Shown here one piece after another: positions 32,282-42,814 of a stretch of 64,000 nucleotides of DNA. The DNA is from Pochonia chlamydosporia 170 (taxonomy: Eukaryota > Ascomycota > Sordariomycetes > Hypocreales > Clavicipitaceae). The position numbers were made by a program, and so were the translations under genes. The stretch is from contig NC_035790.1 in NCBI RefSeq assembly GCF_001653235.2, forward strand, positions 1,488,001-1,552,000, read 5' to 3'. The notes under the pieces are model-generated. The model did no database searches and was not told the origin of the DNA. It worked only from the letters and a program-made list of their open reading frames with translations. How positions within the stretch are numbered: the stretch's first letter is position 1; each line of letters starts with the position of its first letter.

Positions 32282-33529
32282 CTAGACATCCCATTCTTCC
32301 TCCACTTCTTCGGTGGCATCGTCATTCAGAGCGGAGAATGCGCCAAAGGTCTGAGAAGAGCCGCTCTTGGATGCCGTCTTTGGCACTGGAGCAGCCTGCT
32401 TAGGTTGAGTGGCAAGTTGCTTAGGTGTCTCATCCCCAGAATCGCCGCTCTTCTTGGCCTTCTTTGAAGACTTGGAGGGAACGGTGCTCCACTCGTCAGC
32501 CTCGTCCTTCAACATTTCCAACTGTTCCTCCTCGGACGGGAGAGAAGACATCCATGATTCCTCTGACTTTGCTGAAGGCTGTTTCTTGACGTGAGCCGCA
32601 GGTTCGTCCAGGGTATCAAGGGGTTGGTGGAGTGACTTGTTATCCGTCTCCAATGGTCTGGCAGTAGTTCCATTGGGGGCACCTCTGGCCCAGGAGTTGG
32701 TGCCGTTGGTAGGCTTAAATTGAGAGCCATCTTTGGCGGGTCGGCCCTCAGCAATGCGTGCAGTTCGCCGCTGCTTCTCCTCCAAGGTCTTTCGCTCCTT
32801 CTCTGCCTCTTCTCGTGCTTCCTTGGCAGCTTCGGCCTTCTTCCTGTTTTGCCGTTGTTTCTTGGTTTCCGTCTTCTGAGGCGCCTTGGCGGACTTTGGC
32901 TTCTCCATTTTCTTGTCCATGTCGGTGATTCTCAAAACGGAAGGGCCGGCGGCGGCGGGCTCAAGCATATCGCTGACACCAGAGGCATCCGTGGGCCGGG
33001 TCTCGGGGGACTCGACTGGAGACTCGACTGGAGACTCGACGGGCGACTGGTCATCATCAGCCTCAGCACCAGTATCGGACGGCTTCTCGTCAGCGAATCT
33101 ATTATTCAGCTGGTTTGCCTTGGATTGCTTGACCGATTTCTCCTTCTGCTTTCCCCCTTCGGTCTTGCTACTGAATTTCTTGCCCTCCTTCGCCTTAGCT
33201 AGCTGCTTGGCGAACTCGCGGTTATCGGCGCCGTCGTCGGATGTGTCATCTACAGAAGGCCTTGGCCAAGGGGTAGGCTCCGCTGCTTGGACTCGAGCTT
33301 TGGCTTTCGAGGCTTCCTGGGCCTCAGAGGTGAAGCTCTCTAGGCGTTGCTTTTTCTTTCTGTCTTCTTTCCGTGGCTCGTTTTGTTGGGTTCTTGCGCC
33401 GCGAGGTGGATTTGCCGCAGCTCTTCTGTTGGCCTTTTGGGTGGAAACTTGATAGACTACATAACCGAGGCCAAAAAGCGCCGCATAGGCCGTGGCAGTG
33501 TACACATAGCTCATATTTGCGTCCGCCAT
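32282..33529 (-). CDS. Membrane-anchored, highly charged conserved fungal protein
   Basis: One coding exon from ATG 33529 encodes 415 aa. A single N-terminal transmembrane helix (about residues 9-27, YTATAYAALFGLGYVVYQV) precedes a long Lys/Glu/Ala-rich, mostly coiled or disordered region. That region includes a basic coiled coil around ETKKQRQNRKKAEAAKEARE. A short tandem (SPVE three times) is visible at DNA level as 12-bp direct repeats near 33010-33045. The C-terminus ends in an acidic FSALNDDATEEVEEEWDV motif. A 49-nt intron with good signals (33595-33547, GTGAGT...TTCTTAG, CTGAC branch) lies just upstream of the ATG in the 5' leader. Topology suggests a cytosolic domain tethered to ER or mitochondrial outer membrane; function unknown. 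Confidence 0.8.
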   Translation of the reverse strand: MADANMSYVYTATAYAALFGLGYVVYQVSTQKANRRAAANPPRGARTQQNEPRKEDRKKKQRLESFTSEAQEASKAKARVQAAEPTPWPRPSVDDTSDDGADNREFAKQLAKAKEGKKFSSKTEGGKQKEKSVKQSKANQLNNRFADEKPSDTGAEADDDQSPVESPVESPVESPETRPTDASGVSDMLEPAAAGPSVLRITDMDKKMEKPKSAKAPQKTETKKQRQNRKKAEAAKEAREEAEKERKTLEEKQRRTARIAEGRPAKDGSQFKPTNGTNSWARGAPNGTTARPLETDNKSLHQPLDTLDEPAAHVKKQPSAKSEESWMSSLPSEEEQLEMLKDEADEWSTVPSKSSKKAKKSGDSGDETPKQLATQPKQAAPVPKTASKSGSSQTFGAFSALNDDATEEVEEEWDV

Positions 33530-33595
33530 GGCGTAGGAAAGTGTATCTAAGAATGTCAGGATGAAATTTGCGAATAGACGCGGAAGGGAACTCAC

Positions 33596-36500
33596 TTCAC
33601 GGGGTTGGAAAAAACAAGCTGACGGTGCAGATCCGGGTCGTCAATGACCAGGGATCAATCAACGAGAGCAGGGCAGGGCAAACCAGTGTTGGATACAACG
33701 GGCCGCAGGACGTCGAGTCAGTCCGGATGGCGGTTGTCGCAACAATTGTTTGGGATCGGGCACCGTGGCAATCTCACGATGAACCGTATCGGAAGGGTGT
33801 AGTGTCAAAACTAGAGCGGTTGTTTGTATGTTGGGCGACGACTCCTCGTGCTCTGCAGCGGGATGGAGGAAAGGAGATCAGGGGTGGCGGGGTGAGAATA
33901 TCCACGTTTCGATACCAAGCGAGATTCCCTTTTGATGAATAGGAGGAAGGGAAGAAAAGATGAGGCCCAAGGAGCGGGACCAGGAAAATGAAGGTAAATG
34001 GAGAGGACAATGTAATGACTTGAGGGAGAGAAGTGATGAGGTGTTTGGTTTCTAGTTGGGAAAATGGCCAGATTGATCAAGTCAAGCGTGTGGAGGATTT
34101 CAGGTCAGTGGTACTCGGTACTTGGCACTTTGACTCTAGGTGATTTGGCTGAAGTGTACCTGGCACTGGGACTTTGGAGACCAGCGCACAGTGAATGCTG
34201 CAGCAAGTACCGCGCCGTACATGCACCAGCACTAGACTGGAAACCAGACATGGACCAGACACCACATGTACTCCGTAGACACAAGTTGACCAGACCACCA
34301 CGAAATCGAGTTCTGGCAACGTTGCCAGATTGATGCAGGCTCCACGCCAAATCCTCAGGGAGGAGCTGCAACTGGCTGAAGACAGTTGATGGAGACTTGG
34401 AACACCTGGCCCTTGGCGGGATGGCGGGTACTGGGGAACCAAGGCCCCACTCGTGACATCGGCCAATCATCCGGCCGAATTTGAGGCAGCCAACAAGACT
34501 AAGCATGATCAGCTCTGAAGAAGTGCATACATGTGCAAATGCAGGACTTCTCATCTCTTGTCCCTTTGACGGGCTCATCTCTAGAGTTTTGGCACCGCAT
34601 TCGGGCGAAGCTCCGGCTTCTGACATATAAGTTACTTTTCCTACGTCTTGCGGGCTTGGGCTCAAGAAACTTTCACAATGGCACTAGAAGCCACGGTGTG
34701 GCCTTCTGGTTTAAAAGTTGTCTGGTGTGAAGGGCCATGAACTCTGTCAGTTAAACCAGCCCTCCATGTATCACAAGTCTCAACGCTATTTCGTACATGA
34801 ATCATACTGACCTTTTTAGACAGCATCGACTGTTGTAGGCACCACCGACCCAGTGCAAATCATCCAAGTTCCGGCTCCATGACCACCATCGCCAAGGATA
34901 AGATGTACCATACACAGGGGTTAGCCCGCAGGAGCTCATGCTTTCCTCGCCTTAGGTGAAGGTAAATCCTGCTTGTGTTTTCAATGCCAATCACCTCAGC
35001 TCACAAGACGGCACGTACCCGAAAGACAGTAGCCCAAGTGCGGCAGTAGCAACGTTGTGTGAGTCACCTCATGTAGTAAACTCAGACCATAGGAGAGCGA
35101 CGCAGAACTACGGAGCAAACAAACCACGCCAACTCTCGGAGCTGTAAAGAAATTGAAACAGCAACTTCCTTTTTTAAATAAAACTAGGGCTAAGGAGAGA
35201 TTTCGCAGCGTCCTTCTCTGCATATGACGTGATTTATTCGCATTACCCAGCACCCTCCACGCCCGCAAAGATAATTTCTTTGGTTCTAGCCGTCATCAGC
35301 CGCCCTCGGAGTATCCCTCTTGCAATCTGATTCTTTCTCTGTCGCCGGTATGTTTGACAGTGGCTGGTACCGGGTTATCTTTGGATCCATTATGACGCCA
35401 AATTAGCATCGCCAAATTCGCATCGCCAAGTTGGAGCCCTCAAGCTTTCAACCAGTCGACCCAAGCTCTTGCAGCCAGTTGACAAGCCTCGCAAAGAAAA
35501 CTCGATAAAGGGATATAACCCCTATTCCCAGCGTCTACTCATGCATGGAGTGCTGTCGCTAGATATGTGGCACGCAGTCGACCCAGTCAGCACAACCCGT
35601 TCATGGTGGTCGGCTGACCTGCGTTGTCGCCTTATCGTCTCAGGAGGGTTTATGTCGTGATTGTGTAACCTCATCGACGGACAGTCCGCCTACTAGTACC
35701 GGAACGATTTTCCACCTGGAAGTGTGAAGATTTTGCAAGCTCTGTTTTGCCGAAGTTTGCCAGAAACCCGAAACTTGAGATGACCGTCTCCAACAACAAA
35801 CGTGGCTGCCCCTGCGAACTAAGGGTATCACAGATTGCGCGTGTCCTGCAGACTTGAGAGAATATGGATATCCAATCGGATGTCTGTAACCGCTCTACAA
35901 TGTTTGCTTTCCTTCCAATAGGCATTGCTGCGATATTGGCTATGCTGCCTCCGGCATCCGTCAAGACACTATGCGTATGTGCTTTTCATGTGGTTTCCAC
36001 GGTTGTGAAACACCAATATGCTGATGAAGCTACATTCAGTTTTTTTTTTTTTCAAAGAGCGTCGAGCCCACATGCATACTCCCGGTAGCTTGTGGATAAC
36101 AAGCTGCCCGCCATAGCCGGAAGGTGTTTGCTGCTGTCAAGACATGCAGCCATCAACGACTTCCAAGCGTCTGCCACACGGCGATGCCGGTCTATCTTGC
36201 ACACTGCACAGTAATGGGACCTCTTGTCTGCAAAGCTTTCGGAAAGCCGTTTTTCTCAGTATACCATGTATTCGTGTAGTGACTGGTTACAAATGCAACG
36301 GCTCCTAACGAGGAGTAGATGAGGTTAATGCGATATTTTCCAAACAGTCAGCCGGCGCTTGTTTCTGGTACCGTTAACTTGGAAGGCTCATCTAGTAATT
36401 CTCCCCCCCCCCCCCCCCCCCCCCCCCTTTTCTCTCAACAACTTATTCGAAACGGCGAACATTGCAACTCTCGAGGCTGGAGTGCTGGCCGCGTCCTGCC

Positions 36501-37071
36501 CAGTCCAGTCCGCGGGTATGTCGTCGGATTGCCACATGGCCAGAAACAAGGCTGTGGCAATGCACGCGCAAACTACCAGATTCACGGATGTCCGACCCAT
36601 TGCATATGTTCCAGAAGCGTTGCAAATCTTGTTTTCTTTGGTGGGCTACCATTTGTTCTTCGAGAGGTGGTCAAAGTAAACCGCCTTCTCGGCGCGTCCG
36701 TTATCACACGGTTTACACGTACACCCGCAAGTTCAGAGTGTTTGCCATCCAATGACACAAGGTTGATTGCATGAGCCCCTATTCAATGAAGGGCTCGTGC
36801 TCATGAGGCGTGCTTCGTCATGGAGCAAGTTTCGAGGCTCGTCGATGGCAAGCTTGCGAGGAGGATTATAATAAGGTGTCTGGGGGGAGAAGCAAAACCG
36901 CATCAGCTGCGATTCTCAAAAGTATGGACTCTTGAGCATAAATTTCTGCAAGACAATCCTCAGTTTGCGAACCACTTGAAGAAAAGCTGTCAAATCTCGA
37001 AATTCTCTATTCGGCGAAGACAGTTTTCGTCACTGGTAGTGTGATGGGCCGGCAATCGGGAAGTAGTACAG
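33596..37071. other. 3.5-kb intergenic region without a supported gene
   Basis: It contains a copy of the 19-mer ACCAGACATGGACCAGACA at 34243-34261, followed by TACTCCGTA at 34270, and a poly-C tract at 36403-36427. Short ORFs show no recognisable domain. A minus-strand ORF at 36388-36600 begins with a hydrophobic stretch but runs into the poly-C tract, so it is not called. Confidence 0.45.
36403..36427. repeat. Poly-C homopolymer tract (25 C)
   Basis: Uninterrupted run of 25 C on the plus strand. Length is likely to be unstable and error-prone in sequencing. Confidence 0.9.
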
Positions 37072-38617
37072 ATGGATCAAACCCGAGATTCACGTACTTG
37101 GAACTTGACTGTCAATAGTCAGTATGACGAAGGTGGTGATGGTATGTGTCTCCTCATATACCCGTGTTTGACGACCACAACTGACGATTCTACAGACGAC
37201 AGAAATTTACATCCCGGTTCATCCCCCCAAGATCCAATACTTCCGAATGGCGGTTATTTGGGCGGCCCTGGCATCCCTCTCAGCCCAGAACCTGGGCGCG
37301 CCTTGCCAGAGAGTCAGAATAGAGACGAAAAGGAGCGACATTCAGCATCGGCGAGCAGCAATGATATAGACAGGGACGGCCTGGTCGGTCCTCTCAGCCC
37401 ACTCTTTTCATGTGTTTCCAGGGGAGTCGGACTATTGACGAGGAAGACATATGTCCGGAGGTACCACCACAGTCGCCACCGAAACTGATTGAAAGTTGTG
37501 AGAATGGAGGAGATATATCGCTGAATTTGAATTGTGATTCTTTATCAACGACCGAAAGCGAATCCTGTTCAGAGGGGGGCGACATATCTCTACAATATCT
37601 CTCGCGGTCTCTGACACCGGCCAACAAGAGCCAGGCAGACGAGGAGACTGCGAGGCCATTACCAAACTTTGACTTTGCCCCTGCTACAAGAACTGTCTGT
37701 ATTGTCGTTGTTTGCGGTGGTGTGTTGCTCTCACTTGGGTGCGTTGCCTCCGGCACCTATATCCTGGCCGCGGAACCTAGGAGGAAGTATGCTGCAATTT
37801 CCATTTCCCCGGTTTCGTCCGACTTCCTACAAATTTTGAGCGTTATTGTTTCGGGGCCTGGAACTGGGGGATGCGGTGGACTCGTCATGTGTCGATGCGC
37901 TGGGCACTACACCTTGAGCGCCGCCTGAAATTCAACACAACCTTTTGGCCCTTTCCACGCTTGAAGAGGAGCAGGGCACACATATGGTACATCAGCATCC
38001 TTCACGAAGCCACGGACGTCCTCTGCTTTGCATGTTTTCATGTATTTGTATGGGGTATCACCCAGGGAAATGTCGCCAGGGATACAACTGCCACCTTGAG
38101 ATTCGGGGGCATGGCGATGCTACTGCTTGGATTATTGGTTAGTGTGATAACTGCTATCAACGCCTGTTCCGTGCTGTCTACCAAGTCCTCGATACCTACT
38201 TGGAGTTCAAATCCTCTGAATACGACGTTGGCGGCAATTCACAAAGGCGCCGTCACCCGATGCCCAGGGCGAACGATGCAGTCTGTGCAGCAACGACACA
38301 GCAGGTTAACGCGGCCGGAATATCCAAAAGAAGAGCAGCGGACCATGACTCAATCCCGACCCGCCATTCTCTATCTCGTTGTCATCTGCTGGGTGCATTC
38401 TGTGGTCGCGACGATTGCGACCATCGGTGTTGGCGTTCAGCCAAGGTCGCCACTGTCGAATGCATGTTTGAGTTGCTTTGTGATTCCGCCGCTCCCGGGT
38501 GAAGCTTACGCATTTCTTCTCCCCTCTCTATTCGTCACTGCGATTCGAAGTGTGCAACTAGTTGCACTGCGCTGTGCAGAGGCAGTTGTAGATATCGCAG
38601 GGGATGAAGCAGTCTGA
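37072..38617 (+). pseudogene. Fungal multi-TM membrane protein gene with a frameshift
   Basis: ATG 37072 opens a frame with a good 54-nt intron (37142-37195). The frame then changes near 37384-37421, where a 38-nt candidate intron (GTCGGT...TTCCAG) would join phase 0. It continues through a TM segment (RTVCIVVVCGGVLLSLGCVASGTYI) to SSDFLQILSVIVSG. It changes again at a five-G run (37866-37870) into a frame reading VSMRWALHLERRLKFNTTF and further TM segments, ending at 38617. The two halves resemble adjacent parts of a fungal membrane-protein family in which this block is normally uninterrupted. No splice pair explains the second change, which fits loss of one base. It is either a recent pseudogene or a sequencing error in the G run. 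Function of the family is unknown to me. Confidence 0.5.
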
Positions 38618-39848
38618 AGAAGAGCCTACAGCGAAGCACCAGGAGTTGCACCAGGAACACAGCTTTGCCGAAATCCCGTCAAAGCAGCACTCTCAAATGT
38701 TCCTCTGGTTGTCTTGCTGGTGGCTAAAACAATGCTACAATGGCTATTAGGTAAATGTGTGAACATGACCTGGCTTGGCAAAACGGGCCAACATGGGGCA
38801 AATCTACCAGCCGTACTCGTGCAAGTGGCACAAGAGTCCAAGACAATAGCAATCAAGCAATCAAACCCACCGGACCATAATAGACAGGACAGGACAGGAC
38901 AGTACAGTACAGTACAGTAAAGTACAGTAAAATACAAAACGAAATTAGTCACATATTTAGATATGCCGGCCCGGTCATGGAGAGTGTAGACGATGCCCTT
39001 GACTGTCAAATGCACTACATATACATATGTACGCCTATTTTGACCCTCCCACAGTCAGATGCCTTGAATCTTCACTGTCTAATGTTCTGAGAATGGGGAT
39101 TTCGCAGCTGTCAAGTTTCAACACCCAAATCAAGGCACATGCACCCGAAGCTCGCTAATTTAACAAGACAAGCAATGCCCAAAGAAGATGCTACTATTCA
39201 TAACTTGTTTCATCGTTTATACACATACAACTAACGTCTAAGAGGGGGGGGGTGACGATTCCAATGAAGAATAATTTACATACTGCACAGTACAGCACAG
39301 TACACAGTCCAAAGCAGTGTCGCTTCCGCCGCCAACTAGTTGACCTCTCACCGCCTCCTGAGTCCTTATCTCTAGGTACTTAAGTAGAGCACATTCTTCC
39401 TCGTCATGGATGGGGATGTGATAACTCATCCCTTTTTGCTTCGTCCTAGGATCAGTTTAAACCTCACGCATTTTTATGATACCAGACATCTTGTAGACTT
39501 TGTACACGAACCAAGGGCCGAGGGGCAAGGACCAGCATTTGTTGTGGAGGATGGGAACGACGTCGACATCGACGTAAAGACCAAAAGCACCACCTCCTAA
39601 TAGAGCAAACTTTGCGCCCCAAATGTCTCTTTTTTTCTTCCATCTTGATTAAATCTTATTAAAACGTTGTGTCTCTACGATACTACGAAAAATGGAGCTA
39701 GTAAAAGAACAATGCTCGCTGTACCTCCATAAACCTGCCCACTACACATCTACCAGGTATTAAACAACCTCCCCCCCCCCTTCTTTTTCACCCCCGTTTT
39801 CTTTCACAAAAAAAGAGTCAAGTCCCAGCCGTCCATCACATTCGTTGC
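38618..39848. other. Intergenic, microsatellites only
   Basis: No gene is supported. It holds an AGGAC/AGTAC tandem near 38884-38935, a G run at about 39243-39251 and a C run at about 39770-39779. Confidence 0.45.
38884..38935. repeat. AGGAC / AGTAC pentamer tandem repeat
   Basis: Consecutive AGGAC units (from 38886) pass into AGTAC units with single-base variants (AGTAA). This compound pentanucleotide microsatellite lies between genes. Confidence 0.8.
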
Positions 39849-40711
39849 TCATTTTTTACACGGCCGTCCAAACTTGCCAGAAGTCACAATGACGTTCCAA
39901 CCCCCAAAGGCAAACTGCTGGCCAGCAACAGCACCGGTAAGAGCACACGAATCCGCAATCCGCTGGGCACCATCGGCAATGTCAAGAAACGCCCGTAATC
40001 TCACCTCGCCCGTATTCTGTGACAGTTAGCTTCCATGTCGGTGGACTCTTCGCACCTCGAAAAAGGAACAGAGTTTTCAGGTGGGAAAAAACAACCAAAA
40101 GGGATCAACCTCATGCTCCAGGCTCCATGGACTGGACTAGCAGAGACGAGCATCTGAAGTCAACTATCATCTACATCCCGAATCGACTCACATCATTACA
40201 GAGCATGATTTTGTTTTCATCGTGGCAAGTTATCGCTCCACACCTTAGCCCAAGCATGCTCGGTGTGCCTCTCCAGGGTCTAATTTTGGGGATCATGGAT
40301 CGGATGATGCTCAAATCTGCCCACGCAAATTTGTTAGGCCCCGGTCCGCACCTAATGTTTGTCCAGTTCGGATCTCGCTTGGCGAGACTCTCGGAGACAT
40401 CTGCGCTGGATTCGTCGACGATCGTCTCCATGTCCTCCAGATCCCATCTGGGGTTCAGCTGGGTTGCCTGGCGACGAACCTCGCCGATGGTGCCCGTCAG
40501 GTTCATAAGCTGGCCGGGGAACACTTCAACTTCCCAGTTGATATCGGCCACCTCGTAGCCTGGGATGAGACCGTCGGGTTCTGCCGCGGCCGGAACTGCC
40601 ATTGCCTGTGAATATTTGCGTCAGCACGGGGTTTGGGTTTTGTGTCATTTTATGATCTGAAGCTCCTACCTGGCTCAAGAGAATGGACAGGACCGCGAGA
40701 TACTTGTACAT
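39849..40711 (-). CDS. Secreted cysteine-rich protein with Kex2-type propeptide site
   Basis: Three exons (40711-40670, 40605-40192 and 40016-39849) encode 207 aa. Introns are 64 nt (GTAGGA...TTCACAG, CTGAC branch) and 175 nt (GTGAGT...CTAACTGTCACAG). A signal peptide (MYKYLAVLSILLSQAMA) precedes a propeptide that ends at a dibasic KR site (residues 90-91). The mature part has six cysteines (100, 136, 141, 150, 176, 205), enough for three disulfides. The fold core reads RCGAITC...LCND, DIADGAQRIADSC and FGGWNVIV. I recall similar small secreted proteins from Hypocreales (with CGRVSC...WCND, IADGA). A role such as effector or antagonistic protein is only an inference from secretion and cysteine content. 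No neighbours clarify it. Confidence 0.8.
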
Positions 40712-41681
40712 CCTGATGACCACTGGGAAAGGGTTCTGCAGTGGCGATGGTTGGCGTGGTTTTTGTCTTGGAGCAGTGGCCGTGCGTAACGAAACGACGA
40801 ACGTGGACTTCCATCGCGACACTCGTGCTATTTAACTTCAAATGTTGTCACGTCTTTGTGGTGCCCTCGACATCAAGTTGAAGGGAAGTCATACTTGGGC
40901 AGCCGTCGGAGCCCCGGGGAACAATGCTTAGGGGAGGGTTGGCAGAGTTGTCTATCTGATTCCATTGTTCTTGAGGAAAATCGAGCAGAACAATATTAAG
41001 AATAGCGAGCTTATGTCATACAAACCAGCCCTTGCCTTCTATCTACCTACCTAGGTACCTATATTTAGGATGCTGGATATTACGAAGTATAGTACCACAG
41101 CCGCAGTACCCGTCACGCATGTAGAATTTAGACGGTCGATTCCGTAAGGTAGCTCGCTTGCACGCAGACAGAGCTTTCAGGCACCTGGGTATGTAGAGGC
41201 TGGAACGGAAGAGAGGAGCACCCAAGAGGAGTCAAGCAGCTCGTCCTTCGCATGTAGCTACACCATCTGACGGCCATATACCAGACATGGACCGCTCCGT
41301 GGCCAAGATTGAGCTCCAGACAGGTAATTGAGTCCAACATGGCCAACGAAAGCCACCGACGAATGCACCTAGATAAATACTTAAGCATTGTATCTCTAGA
41401 AAGGGACTGCCATGCTGCCTGTGGGCGCAATCTGAAAGCATCTCAAGTGAAGATGAGGTGAACTGAACATTCTCCGTCACATCACTTCAATGTTTGCCCG
41501 TTCCGCCTTCCATGCATAACATGTACCAGAGCAATCATCAGCGTGCATGTGGCCAATGTGCGAATATTGTTTCATCAGCCCGCCTTGACCTTGAACTTGC
41601 TTGTCCCATGTCATCGAAAACGAGACCTATCACCATCGGCACATGCACCACATGTAAAGTATCCAAGATCCAGGTGCGTAA

Positions 41682-41721
41682 TTGCCTACCTAGTACCTAC
41701 TAGGTACCTAGGTAGGTAATC
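41682..41721. repeat. Imperfect inverted repeat built from CTAGGTA units
   Basis: The sequence reads outward from a central CTACTAGGTA as a near-palindrome: ATTGCCTACCTAGTACCT on the left and AGGTACCTAGGTAGGTAAT on the right. It could form a stem of about 17 bp. Function unknown. Confidence 0.6.
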
Positions 41722-42523
41722 GAGTCAGGCCGTACATGCACATACATGTCACCGGTATGTGTATGTATGCACTCAAGCATATTTACCCCGGATTTTCTGC
41801 CCCTGACGACAGCCGGTGGCTGAACTTTGTTCGAAGTTGTCTCGTCGTCTCCTTTTTACACCAGACATGCATGTGCAGCCACTTCACTCAAATGGGCACA
41901 CGGCACATCACATCCGGTAGCACAAGATCAGATGCCTTCGCCCGACTTGGGAGGGGCCTGCTGCGTTTGCGCAGCCTCAACCAAGGTGAGGTCACCACGC
42001 GTTACAGGGCCGCCCGCATCTCTTTACCATTTGATAGCACAAACTTGGACCAAGACATTCGACAGGCTCACCAATTGACCTTTATTGCCACTTCTTTGAC
42101 CCATTTTCTCCAATAATGTTTCAATGATTGTCTCCCTTGACGACATGGAGGACCGCCATGGCCATGGCCATGTCCAAAACAAGCATCATAAGCGCCACGG
42201 AGGCGGCCGACCGGCCACTACCGAAGCAACGTGGCAGGCATTCAATGCCTAGGTACTTTAGCCATTTCGGTGTGCCCAAAATAATCGACAAAAAAGGGCC
42301 ACTTTTCCGTCACCTTGGAAGTCTGGTTTGCAAAACCCCATGTACAGTACGGAGTACCAGACCCCACCAAGGTCAAGGTTGGTGTCTGGTACATGACAAG
42401 CACCAAATGAGGGGCATTTGACGACACTGCGAAATTGCTGCATGAGTGAGTCCATGTCTCCTTCGGCTCTGCATTCAATCTTCATCCTATCAGCCTCATT
42501 CTCATTGGATTGCTGTCAACGAG

Positions 42524-42561
42524 CCTACGCCTACGCCTACGCCTACGCCTACGCCTACGCC
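42524..42561. repeat. CCTACG hexamer tandem repeat (about six copies)
   Basis: Six perfect consecutive CCTACG units lie about 255 bp upstream of the nucleoside hydrolase start codon, in its promoter or leader. Confidence 0.9.
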
Positions 42562-42814
42562 ACCGAGCTCTGTCCCAATTCTGCTTCCTAGCCGCCGGCT
42601 CGCATCGCAAAGGGACATCGAAAGCAGACCTCAATCAGTTGAAGTCTCAGCCTTGCTCACTCACTGAGTCACTGTATTTAATATTTTCAGCTTCTCACAC
42701 TCCTTCGCATAAGAGCAACTCAAGTTACATCGTCGATTCTCATACACTCAATCCGACATTCAAAATTGTCAGCCCAATACGTTATATTCTACCGTTACAA
42801 ATCAGCAAACCAAG

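Larger units (their letters stand above)
40712..42814. other. 2.1-kb intergenic region with palindromic and tandem motifs
   Basis: No gene is supported. Notable elements are TACCTACCTAGGTACCTA at about 41043-41060, an inverted repeat at about 41682-41721, TACGGAGTA at 42348, and a hexamer tandem just upstream of the nucleoside hydrolase. Confidence 0.45.

Noticed and set aside
36388..36600. Minus-strand ORF starting with a hydrophobic stretch
   Set aside because: It reads directly into the poly-C tract (poly-Gly) and stops. No homologous family or continuation was found.
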